Shown here: one piece after another, positions 16,933-25,022 of the stretch
How positions within the stretch are numbered: the stretch's first letter is position 1
Layout of the letters: every line of letters begins with the position of its first letter
NCBI GenBank assembly: GCA_016709765.1
Contig: JADJMD010000013.1
Location: 806,001-870,000, forward strand
DNA length: 64,000 nucleotides
Direction: 5' to 3'
Origin: Ignavibacteriales bacterium
GTDB lineage: Bacteria > Bacteroidota > Ignavibacteria > Ignavibacteriales > Ignavibacteriaceae
Translations under genes and position numbers: made by a program
Notes under the pieces: generated by a model
Told to the model about the DNA's origin: nothing
Databases searched by the model: none
The model's input: only the letters and a program-made list of their open reading frames with translations

Positions 16933-19239
16933 TTAATAATTTAGAAGCCCCATCGAACAGCCTAATGAATTATTTACTGCTTCGATCTGACTATTAATTA
17001 CATCCTTAACTGTTCCCCTATTCTGGACATCCAACTCATACTTGTCCCACCCACCAATATTTTTTACGAGATCTTTAAAATCTTCAAAACAATCATTCTT
17101 AAAATCTAAGAAATTTCTTTCTAAAGTATTTTGCCAAAAAGCTTTTGCAGATTCCTTGGTTTCAAATTCCGCGCACACTGCGCCTATATATTCCAAACCA
17201 TTATAGAACTCTGTTTTTTTATTATCTAATGATCTTTGATAGTCGCTTATATGTTCCTGTTCGTGTGCATAAATTATATTCTTAAAATAATAACAAGGGG
17301 TTGCGTGAGTTCCATATCCAGCGGTTGCACTTAGAATGTCCTCAATCTCATCACAGGTTAAAGTATCGGCCAAACCAGTCCAATCATCAATAAATTGACA
17401 ACCTCCTGGAGCATGATCTTCACAAATTGTTAAGCTATAATTTACTTTAAGGGTGTGATTATCATTAATGTTAAACCATAGTTTTTGTCTTTGATCATTG
17501 TTACATAAACTTAAATCAAAAGAATATAATGTGTCCGTCCAAAACGCATTTACACCCTCTAATTGTCCAATATTAGGAGTACAAACATCACGGCCATAAT
17601 AACCATTTGGGACTTGATTAAGTAATATATTGGGTAAATATTCACTTGAGTTACAAATAATTAAACTATCACACCAATCCCCATCCTTTTTAACAACCAC
17701 ATCACCAAAACCTTCAAGTAAAATTGGTCCGGGGATTATCCAATCAGGGGTTATTATTTCATCATCATTCTTCTTGTTTTCATTATCATCAACAACTTCA
17801 TTTTTATTTGTCTTTGTATTGTTCCTTATCATACTTGCAACAGGAAATCCGCTTTCTTCAGTGCTCACTTTTATTCTAATTTTTGCAGAGTCTGTTCCTG
17901 TGCTGTCTCTGGTTATTATCTTAAATCCTTGTGGTATGTTTGAAAAGGTTGTTAATGTATCATTGCTCAGGCTGTCAAGTATCAAACCAAATTCTAATCC
18001 TTGCACAATCTCTACATTAAATACTTTATCTGCTGCAAAATCTTCTAAACCGTTTACTCCTCTTTTCTTTAATACAACTCTTGCTGTATCGCCCGGTGAT
18101 ACTACAGATGGAATTATCTGCACTTCTATTTCATTTGGATAAATAATTATTGTTGCTTCTATTGTGTCTATGTTTTCATCATTTGTAAATACTTTTACTA
18201 TTACTGTATCTGTTTGTGATAGAATTTCGCCTTCAGTAATAAAATCCAAATACTTCTCACCATCTTCCTGCAGTGTTAGGTTTGTAAGTGTATCTCCGCT
18301 GTTACCTGAATCGTAATCATAAAGCAAGCCTCTGTTGCTGCCTTTTTTTATCAGTGCTGTGTACCTGAGGTTTTCTGATACATATGGCGGACAAATACTG
18401 GTGCTGTATGGTTCTATTATTAAAGCTCCAACTCCACCACTATAGACAATTCTTGGTTGATCAGGAACTCTTATCTGGAATTGTTCCTGCGGATTTACTA
18501 CAAGCTGCTGGTATTTTATTAAGCCTGTCCAATCACTCTTTATATTTATATCCAGTGGTGTTGAACCAATATATGTGATATCCTGCCTTAAGTGGATGCT
18601 GCCTAGTTCATTGAACATAAAAGTAACTGTGTCTTTTTTCTGGCTGTTTTTGTAAAATGAAACAAACTCTCTGCCAGTTTCAATTGTAAGGGTAATTGAG
18701 TCCTGTTCGGTATTTATTTCTGCAGTTGCGTTGCAATTTCTACTTGTTGTGATGTAAATATCTTCATAACTGCCGGGGCAGATTTCACTAGCATATATTG
18801 AAAAGTTGTAATCTGTTAAAACCGGCGATTGGTAGTGCGTGTTAAAGTAAGCATAGGAACTGTATGTCGCTTTCTGAGCCTGAAAACTTGCTGAGCGGAT
18901 TAATTGCTCATCATAATATAGTTGATATGTTCCTGTTATTGTTGGTTGATTCGGGTTAAGACTTCCAAAACGGAATTGTATCTGGTAATTCTCATATCCC
19001 GGACTTGTAAGCGAGAAAGTATTTGATCCTGTTGTTGATGATGCAGATGAATAACTATTCTGATCACAATCCAGATCATAATACATTATCCAGCCAGGTA
19101 AAGATGCAGGCGACCATTGAATATCAACTCTTATAGTATGATTGCTTAAAGGAGCATCCGGTAATATTATACCCTGCGGATTGATCTCCACTTTTTCTTT
19201 AATTATTACTTGTGCGGGCACGAAAGATGGCATAACCAC
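16933..19239 (-). CDS. Large secreted protein with a C-terminal HEXXH (zincin-like) domain
   Basis: The listed frame runs from a GTG at 19239 (768 codons). In this frame, residues upstream of the GTG spell a hydrophobic signal core (TFFVFLLSLVVMPSFVPAQ) that extends into the heptamer repeat. The true start is probably the ATG at 19387, currently one repeat out of phase. The N-terminal two-thirds are beta-rich with no domain I recognise. The C-terminal part (about 550-768) is Cys-rich and contains IIYAHEQEHISDY; HEQEH at about 659-663 is a HEXXH zinc-binding motif, followed by GAVCAEFETKES with possible third-ligand glutamates. I infer a secreted peptidase-like domain. It is followed after 10 nt by the repeat-domain gene. 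Confidence 0.7.
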   Translation of the reverse strand: MVMPSFVPAQVIIKEKVEINPQGIILPDAPLSNHTIRVDIQWSPASLPGWIMYYDLDCDQNSYSSASSTTGSNTFSLTSPGYENYQIQFRFGSLNPNQPTITGTYQLYYDEQLIRSASFQAQKATYSSYAYFNTHYQSPVLTDYNFSIYASEICPGSYEDIYITTSRNCNATAEINTEQDSITLTIETGREFVSFYKNSQKKDTVTFMFNELGSIHLRQDITYIGSTPLDINIKSDWTGLIKYQQLVVNPQEQFQIRVPDQPRIVYSGGVGALIIEPYSTSICPPYVSENLRYTALIKKGSNRGLLYDYDSGNSGDTLTNLTLQEDGEKYLDFITEGEILSQTDTVIVKVFTNDENIDTIEATIIIYPNEIEVQIIPSVVSPGDTARVVLKKRGVNGLEDFAADKVFNVEIVQGLEFGLILDSLSNDTLTTFSNIPQGFKIITRDSTGTDSAKIRIKVSTEESGFPVASMIRNNTKTNKNEVVDDNENKKNDDEIITPDWIIPGPILLEGFGDVVVKKDGDWCDSLIICNSSEYLPNILLNQVPNGYYGRDVCTPNIGQLEGVNAFWTDTLYSFDLSLCNNDQRQKLWFNINDNHTLKVNYSLTICEDHAPGGCQFIDDWTGLADTLTCDEIEDILSATAGYGTHATPCYYFKNIIYAHEQEHISDYQRSLDNKKTEFYNGLEYIGAVCAEFETKESAKAFWQNTLERNFLDFKNDCFEDFKDLVKNIGGWDKYELDVQNRGTVKDVINSQIEAVNNSLGCSMGLLNY

Positions 19240-19387
19240 AAGCGAGAGAAGAAAGACGAAAAACGTAAAAGCGAGAAGCGAGAAGCGAGAAGCGAGAAGC
19301 GAGAAGCGAGAAGCGAGAAGCGAGAAGCGAAAACTTGCTTAAGTTGTTTTGCTTGTCAAGAATTTTTAGAACCAAACTTTTACCCAT
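19199..19387 (-). other. Out-of-phase N-terminal start of the zincin-like gene (OFF-state leader frame)
   Basis: The ATG at 19387 has a strong ribosome binding site, AGGGAG, seven bases upstream. The frame reads MGKSLVLKILDKQNNLSKF, then FSLLASR repeats encoded by the heptamer array, and stops after 62 codons at 19199. With one heptamer fewer (seven copies) or two more, this frame would continue into TFFVFLLSLVVMPSFVPAQ and the whole secreted protein. I therefore read it as the real 5' end of the gene in a phase-off configuration, not as an independent gene. Confidence 0.6.
19271..19330 (+). repeat. Heptanucleotide tandem repeat (GCGAGAA)8 plus GCGA
   Basis: Eight perfect copies of GCGAGAA (TTCTCGC on the coding strand) and a 4-nt partial copy lie between the best start codon (19387) and the in-frame body of the secreted protein gene. 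Each unit gained or lost changes the phase by one nucleotide. Perfect conservation of all eight copies suggests recent, slippage-driven turnover. Confidence 0.95.
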
Positions 19388-19598
19388 AAAGTTGCTCCCT
19401 GGTTATAATTTTGCTGAACAGATATAGAATCGTAAAATTCTAAGTCCAACCTATTGGAGGAAACAGATTTTGTCAATAGTTAGTTTACACTATTTTTAAA
19501 GTAAAAATTGCGAAAATTGATTAAATTTATTTGACAACACTAAACTGTTAATAAAACAGAAAGAAAAATTATTCTTTGTGCATCTTCAACAATAATCA

Positions 19599-19613
19599 CT
19601 TATTTTAAATAAG
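19599..19613. promoter_or_regulatory. Perfect palindrome upstream of the cytochrome gene
   Basis: CTTATTT-T-AAATAAG is a perfect 7-bp-arm palindrome centred 56 nt upstream of the ATG of the multiheme cytochrome. It could be an operator for a dimeric regulator, though its AT content makes chance occurrence possible. The rest of the 19388-19661 divergent gap shows no gene. A TTGACA at 19531-19536 lacks a good partner box. Confidence 0.25.
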
Positions 19614-19661
19614 AAAAATCATCAACATATAAACTTTAAAGACTATTAAAGGACTATATAT

Positions 19662-21599
19662 ATGAACAAACTTTTTACATTTTTATTATCAATTCTAATA
19701 AACCAAACAATTTTGTTTGCGCAAAGTAATCCCTTACCATTTGGAAGAACTACCCTTTTTGCAGGATCAGGTTTATGCGAAGTTTGCCATGCCAGCGATG
19801 GCGCTAATGTTATGACTGTAAACGGACTTGATGTTTCACCAATAACTTATTGGCGCTCAACTATGATGGGCAATGCAAGTAAAGATCCTTTTTGGCGTGC
19901 AGTTGTTGCTGAAGAAGTTCACAGGTTCCCCACATTGCAGCAGACAATAGAAACAACCTGTACAAAATGCCACTCGCCAATGGGATATACCGAAGCCCTT
20001 TTTAATGGTGCAACAAATTACTCAATCGCTCAAATGAAAGCGGACCCGATTGCAAACGATGGTGTAAGCTGTGCAGTTTGTCACCAAATAAAACCTGATA
20101 ACTTTGGAATGGTTACATCTTATTCCGGCCATTATCAGATTGATCCTGATAGCATAATTTACGGACCATACCCTGATCCCGAACTTAATGCAATGACTGC
20201 AATGGCCGCGTTTTTGCCAGTTTATACCTCACATTTAAATCAATCAGAGTTGTGTGCAACTTGCCATACTTTGTTTACGCCTTATTTGAATAATCAAGGG
20301 CAAATTGCCGGAGAGTTTGCGGAACAAACTCCGTACATCGAATGGAAGAACAGTATTTATCCTGCACAAAATATTCAATGTCAGGATTGCCATATGCCGA
20401 TGATAAATGACCCAGTTGATATCGCTTCAATTCCACAATCTCATCAGGTTTATCGTTCGCCTTTTTGGAAACACGTTTTTGTCGGCGGTAATGTTTATAT
20501 GTTGCGAATGTTAAAAGATAATATATCAATGTTGGGATTAACTGCGTCGGCTGAAAATTTTGATTCTACAATTGTTCGTGCAGAAGAAAATCTAACAAAA
20601 AAAGCTGTTGATCTTTATATTACAACAACTTATGAAAATGATTCTTTAAACGTTTTTGTAAAGATTGAAAATAAGACGGGACATAAAATTCCAAGCGGAA
20701 TTCCTTTCCGAAGAATGTGGGTACATTTAAAAGTTACTGACCCCACAAATAATGTTGTTTATGAATCCGGCAAATATGATGAGTTGGGTGAAATTGTTGG
20801 ATTGGATGCTGATTACGAACCACACTACGATTTAATTACGAATGAAAATGAAATCCAGATTTACGAAGGTGTAATGGTTGATGTTGATTTGGCAGTTACA
20901 AATACATTGCTGCGTGCTTCACAATACATTAAAGATAACAGGATTCCACCAAAAGGATTTACAACAACGCATTCAAGTTATGATACTGTTGCAATATTCG
21001 GCGGTGCTGTAACCGATCCAAACTTCAACAAAGAAAATTCAATAGAAGGAACCGGAAGTGATATTATTAATTATAGAATTCCTGTTACTAACGAAACCAC
21101 ATACAAAGTATTTGCGGAAGTTTGTTTCCAAACAATAAAACCACGAGTTGTTGATCAGCTTGCAAGTATTAGCGAACCGGACATTACGCAGTTTATTGGT
21201 ATGTACAATAATTTGCCAAATATTCCGTTTATTCTTAAATCGGATTCAGTAAACGTGCTGGTTTCTGATGTTGCAGATGATGTCAGTACAATAAAGAATT
21301 TTAATATATCACAAAATTATCCAAATCCATTTAACCCAAGTACAAAGATTAATTACCAGATACAATTAGCAAGTAAAGTATCACTAAAAATATTTGATGT
21401 ACTTGGAAACGAAGTTGCAACCTTGGTTGATGAAAATAAATCTGCCGGAAATTATGAAGTTGATTTCGTAGCGCAGTTCGCCACAGGAAACAGTTCTGCG
21501 GCTCTGCCGAGCGGAGTATATTTCTATAAATTAGAAGCGACACCAAACAACGGCAGCAATGTTTACATAGAAGTTAGAAAGATGGTGCTGTTGAAATAA
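19662..21599 (+). CDS. Pentaheme c-type cytochrome with type IX secretion sorting domain
   Basis: This 645-residue protein has a signal peptide (residues 1-20, ending ILFAQ). Five CXXCH heme-binding motifs follow: CEVCH (39-43), CTKCH (100-104), CAVCH (137-141), CATCH (198-202) and CQDCH (240-244). The middle part (about 290-530) is beta-rich. The C-terminus (about 547-645) is a type A sorting domain with QNYPNPFNPSTKINYQIQ and a final GVYFYKLEAT. I infer a multiheme electron carrier that is exported to the cell surface by the type IX system. It stands alone as a transcription unit with an intrinsic terminator directly after it. The redox partner is unknown. Heme attachment is expected in the periplasm before outer-membrane export. 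Confidence 0.9.
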   Translation: MNKLFTFLLSILINQTILFAQSNPLPFGRTTLFAGSGLCEVCHASDGANVMTVNGLDVSPITYWRSTMMGNASKDPFWRAVVAEEVHRFPTLQQTIETTCTKCHSPMGYTEALFNGATNYSIAQMKADPIANDGVSCAVCHQIKPDNFGMVTSYSGHYQIDPDSIIYGPYPDPELNAMTAMAAFLPVYTSHLNQSELCATCHTLFTPYLNNQGQIAGEFAEQTPYIEWKNSIYPAQNIQCQDCHMPMINDPVDIASIPQSHQVYRSPFWKHVFVGGNVYMLRMLKDNISMLGLTASAENFDSTIVRAEENLTKKAVDLYITTTYENDSLNVFVKIENKTGHKIPSGIPFRRMWVHLKVTDPTNNVVYESGKYDELGEIVGLDADYEPHYDLITNENEIQIYEGVMVDVDLAVTNTLLRASQYIKDNRIPPKGFTTTHSSYDTVAIFGGAVTDPNFNKENSIEGTGSDIINYRIPVTNETTYKVFAEVCFQTIKPRVVDQLASISEPDITQFIGMYNNLPNIPFILKSDSVNVLVSDVADDVSTIKNFNISQNYPNPFNPSTKINYQIQLASKVSLKIFDVLGNEVATLVDENKSAGNYEVDFVAQFATGNSSAALPSGVYFYKLEATPNNGSNVYIEVRKMVLLK

Positions 21600-21630
21600 C
21601 AATTAAGAAAATAATTCAAATTTAAAATTA

Positions 21631-21662
21631 AAAAGGCGGTTCATTTTGAATCGCCTTTTTTT
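21631..21662 (+). terminator. Intrinsic terminator after the cytochrome gene (probably bidirectional)
   Basis: AAAAAGGCGGTTC, a short ATTTT loop and GAATCGCCTTTTTTT form a GC-rich stem with a T-run on the plus strand and an A-run upstream. The same structure can terminate the convergent sigma-TonB gene on the minus strand. Confidence 0.85.
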
Positions 21663-21685
21663 ATAATCAAAGTCGAGTAACAACT

Positions 21686-24600
21686 TTATTTTTTAAACAC
21701 TATAGGTATTGTAACCTGAACACTTACGTTCTTTCCTCTTTGCTTGCCGGGAACAAATTTACTGTTGCGGACGGCATCCATAGCAACTTCATCACAACCG
21801 GAACCAATACCTTTAACGGTATTTACAGAAACTACTTTTCCGTTTTCATCCACAATAGCCTGTACTATAACTTTTCCTTCAACGCCAACTCTTTTTGCTA
21901 TTTCCGGATAAACAATTTTACCCTGTAGCCCTTTTATCCCGCCAATCAACTCAGGCATTTCTTCGACAGCAACAAAAAATGCAGGCTCTTCTTCAACCTT
22001 TTTTATTTCTTTTGGCGGAACAACAGTTTCGGTTTTTGCAGCAGCTGTTTGTGTAGGAACAATTTCTGTGCTCGTTAAATCCTCCTTAACATTAGATGCA
22101 AATAAAGTGCTTTCTTCTTTTGTAGATATTTCGGGTAAAGGCACTATTATATCTTTTTTACCAATCATGGTTTCCTTGGTTACAGCAGTTTCGGTTGTAT
22201 TACTTCCATTTTCTACTATTGCATTTTCGGTTTCTATTGGGGGTTTAAAATCAGTATTGAGAACAAGACTTGTTTGGCCAGCAAAATTTATTTTTTCTGA
22301 ACTGCGAGTTGTACTACCAACAACTTTAACTGGGGTTTGCATAAAATTAAAATAAACAAATACCGAGGCTGCTGCTAGAACAGCAAACAGTGCAGCAGAA
22401 ACCAATATGTTTCTTTTCAATTTTTTGCGAAGCTTAATAATTTCTTTTTCGTAAGATTCTGCTTCACTCAATTTTACCGGTTCTACTTTTTCTTCATCAA
22501 TTTTTGATATTATCTCATCAACATTTATAGATTGGGTTAAATTGCTTACGGGATCAACTATTGGAGCAACAGTTACTTTTTTTACTTCTTCAGCTTTCTT
22601 TACATTCTCAGTAAAAACTGTTTCTCTAATTTTTAAATTTGATCTATCAACGGTAGGTTTAATTTGTTTAAAAGCTTCCTCACTTTTTGAAATCTGGGGT
22701 TTAATTTCTTCTTTTTGTATAGGTGCATCGTTAGTCTTTAAATCAACCACAGCTTTTTCTTCAATAGGCGCTGCATTTTTAATAGGATTTACATTTTCAA
22801 TTTTTGCGGCTACAAAATCTTTTTTAAAACCCTCTTTAACCGGCAAATTTGATTTGATTTTAATTTCCGGTTTTGCAACAATTGGAGCCTGTGGAGTTGA
22901 CTTTGCAATTGCTTCTTCTTTAAGAGCTTCAGAAAATGTTTTCTTAATTTCTTTTGGAGGATCTATCGGTTTAATCTTTATTTCTGGCTTTTCAATAGCT
23001 GGGGCGGGTTGTTTAGCTTGAATAGGACTTGCCTCTTTATCAACAAAAACATTACTTCTAGTAATTTCTTTTGGAGGTAGGTTTGTTTTTATTTTTATAT
23101 CAGAATTATCAACAGGCACAACAGGTTTTTCTTTAACCGCATGTTCTTCTTTTAATGCTACGTTTTCTGTTTTGTGAATTTCTTTATCAGTTTCATTTGG
23201 CTTGTTTAATGTTTCTAGATTATCAGTAGTCAAAGTCGTTTTGCTCTGAATATTCTTTTCATCTTTATCAACAAAAGGACTGTTTTTTCTAAACTCTTTT
23301 GGCGGCTCATTTGTTTTGATTTTTATATCAAAATTATCAACAGGCACAACGGGTTTTTCTTCAACAACTTTTTCAACTTTTGCGTTAACCGGATTGATCT
23401 CTTTGCTGTTAGATGGCTTATTATCTTTTCTAAAAATTTCTTTTAAATTGATACTGCTGTTTGGGATCAAACGATTCTTAATCACAACTTCTTCTTTAGC
23501 TTGTACTGGCTTTGGTTCTTCAATAATAATTGAAGGATCATCATTTTCAATTTCTAAATTTTGCTTCACACTTTCGTTCGATGATATTTTATTTTGAACC
23601 AATTTATCTTCATTTATTACGGCATTAATCACCTGTTTTATATCAGCAGAGGAAACTTTTGTGTCAATAAAACTTGATGGTTTTTTAACCGGAATTTTTT
23701 GGTAACTCTTAAATTTAATTTCTGTTTCCGCTTTTGCTATTGCCGTCGCTGTAACTGTGGTTGTGTTTTGGTCTACTTTTGTGTTTACATCAACATTATC
23801 CAGATTCCTTAAAATGCTTAATTCTTTTGGATCACGTTCTCTAAATTTGATGTGAAAACCGTCATTTTTTTCAGCTTTTGCTTCTACTATCCTTTCCAAT
23901 TTGGTTTCTTCCATAGTATCCGTTTTTGCTACAACCATTTCTTCTGGTTTCGGTATTTCAACTTTTTCAGGAAGTGGTTCTGGAATTGAATTTATTACTG
24001 GCTCAACAACAGAAATTTCTGAAGCAACTATCGGGTAATCAACATCACTGCCCTGCAAAATCTTTGTAAATGCAATTCTTAGCTCAGTATTAAGCTCGTG
24101 TGGTGGTTTTACGGCTGGAATAGCAATTGCAAGTAGTGCAGTTAAGTTTTGATACTCACCATATTCTTTCCACAAAAAATCAGGATCGTTATTTCGTATT
24201 TGATTAAATAGTATTCTTTCTTGATTAGTTAGACAGCCAAGTGATTCTAACTTTGCAAGATTTAGAATTTCTTTATTAATTTTAGCATCCTCAGCATGTC
24301 CGGTGTATTGGCTGTATAGATTTTCCATTATAGCCAAAGTTTTTTGTCTTACCGTTGCCGCCGTTACATTTAATCTTTTTGCTATTTCCTCTTCATTCAA
24401 CCCTTCAAAATAAATAAGTGATAAAACTAAATTTTGCACCTCAGAAAGCTGACTTTTATAAGATTTAATTTTTTCGCTAAGTTCATTTCTTTCATCAAGA
24501 TTTATCAAACTTATTTCTTGCGATAGATTCGGAAGTATAAACTCAATTTCATAATCATCAGAATAGATTGGAATGTCTTCAACAAATTTCATTCTTTTTA

Positions 24601-24868
24601 ATGTATCAACAGAAATATTTCTTGCAAGCAGTGTAAGCCAAGTAAAAATATTATTACTTGTAGTGCTGTAATAATCAATCCGCTTTAAGAAAACGGAAAA
24701 AACATTTAAAAGAATTTTCTCAGCTTGTTTTGGATTTGTAACTATCTCCTTAATCAAAGAATAAATAGTTGCTGAGTAGCGATTATATAGCTGATCAAAT
24801 GCATCGGAGTTATATCCAACTATTTGAAGAAGTAATTCACTATCGGGTGTTTGTTTGTTTTCTGACAT
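21686..24868 (-). CDS. ECF sigma factor fused to anti-sigma-like segment, repeat linker, membrane helix and periplasmic TonB C-terminal domain
   Basis: This is one 1060-residue open frame. Residues 10-95 are sigma-70 region 2 (DAFDQLYNRYSATIYSLI, FTWLTLLARNISVDTLKR). Residues 130-185 are region 4 with a helix-turn-helix (EEEIAKRLNVTAATVRQKT). Residues 205-272 resemble the cytoplasmic domain of zinc-less anti-sigma factors (LGCLTNQERILF, PAVKPPHELNTELR). A Pro/Lys/Glu-rich linker (about 280-815) carries at least four repeats of the DIKIKTNxPPKE type. Residues 820-842 form a membrane helix. Residues 967-1060 are a TonB C-terminal domain (YPEIAKRVGVEGKVIVQAIV, FVPGKQRGK). The predicted topology has the sigma part in the cytoplasm and the TonB domain in the periplasm. 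It is monocistronic and divergent from alaS. The domain reading is firm; the function is inferred. Confidence 0.88.
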   Translation of the reverse strand: MSENKQTPDSELLLQIVGYNSDAFDQLYNRYSATIYSLIKEIVTNPKQAEKILLNVFSVFLKRIDYYSTTSNNIFTWLTLLARNISVDTLKRMKFVEDIPIYSDDYEIEFILPNLSQEISLINLDERNELSEKIKSYKSQLSEVQNLVLSLIYFEGLNEEEIAKRLNVTAATVRQKTLAIMENLYSQYTGHAEDAKINKEILNLAKLESLGCLTNQERILFNQIRNNDPDFLWKEYGEYQNLTALLAIAIPAVKPPHELNTELRIAFTKILQGSDVDYPIVASEISVVEPVINSIPEPLPEKVEIPKPEEMVVAKTDTMEETKLERIVEAKAEKNDGFHIKFRERDPKELSILRNLDNVDVNTKVDQNTTTVTATAIAKAETEIKFKSYQKIPVKKPSSFIDTKVSSADIKQVINAVINEDKLVQNKISSNESVKQNLEIENDDPSIIIEEPKPVQAKEEVVIKNRLIPNSSINLKEIFRKDNKPSNSKEINPVNAKVEKVVEEKPVVPVDNFDIKIKTNEPPKEFRKNSPFVDKDEKNIQSKTTLTTDNLETLNKPNETDKEIHKTENVALKEEHAVKEKPVVPVDNSDIKIKTNLPPKEITRSNVFVDKEASPIQAKQPAPAIEKPEIKIKPIDPPKEIKKTFSEALKEEAIAKSTPQAPIVAKPEIKIKSNLPVKEGFKKDFVAAKIENVNPIKNAAPIEEKAVVDLKTNDAPIQKEEIKPQISKSEEAFKQIKPTVDRSNLKIRETVFTENVKKAEEVKKVTVAPIVDPVSNLTQSINVDEIISKIDEEKVEPVKLSEAESYEKEIIKLRKKLKRNILVSAALFAVLAAASVFVYFNFMQTPVKVVGSTTRSSEKINFAGQTSLVLNTDFKPPIETENAIVENGSNTTETAVTKETMIGKKDIIVPLPEISTKEESTLFASNVKEDLTSTEIVPTQTAAAKTETVVPPKEIKKVEEEPAFFVAVEEMPELIGGIKGLQGKIVYPEIAKRVGVEGKVIVQAIVDENGKVVSVNTVKGIGSGCDEVAMDAVRNSKFVPGKQRGKNVSVQVTIPIVFKK
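23068..23365 (-). repeat. In-frame direct repeats in the sigma-TonB linker
   Basis: Two stretches of about 70 bp (starting near 23068 and 23296) are closely similar at the DNA level and offset by 228 bp, exactly 76 codons. They encode near-identical PVDNxDIKIKTNxPPKE units. Two more diverged units (KPEIKIKPIDPPKE and KPEIKIKSNLPVKE) lie on the plus-strand side. The linker has grown by in-frame duplication. Confidence 0.75.
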
Positions 24869-25022
24869 AATTACAATCGTTTTTTGTTTACAAGGATTGT
24901 TTTTTATGCAATTTTATTGCCAGAACTAAGTTTCCAAAAACTTTGATAATGCTTCAATATCAAGTTCCCGCTTAAGTACTTATTTGTTATTTTTACCTTC
25001 AAAATTTATTTCAAAGGTAAAT

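Noticed and set aside
19271..19330. CRISPR-like array
   Set aside because: The units are 7 bp with no spacers, so it is a simple tandem repeat. No cas gene is present.
19142..19342. Plus-strand open frame with ARSEKRE repeats
   Set aside because: It is the antisense reading of the heptamer array and signal-peptide region, with no suitable start context.
22542..23597. Several plus-strand open frames opposite the sigma-TonB linker
   Set aside because: They are mirror frames of a repetitive low-complexity coding region. Their hydrophobic look comes from the reverse complement of Lys/Glu/Pro codons.
24984..25022. TTG start for AlaS adding 13 residues
   Set aside because: The ATG at 25023 has a ribosome binding site and gives the standard N-terminus; the extension is not family-like.
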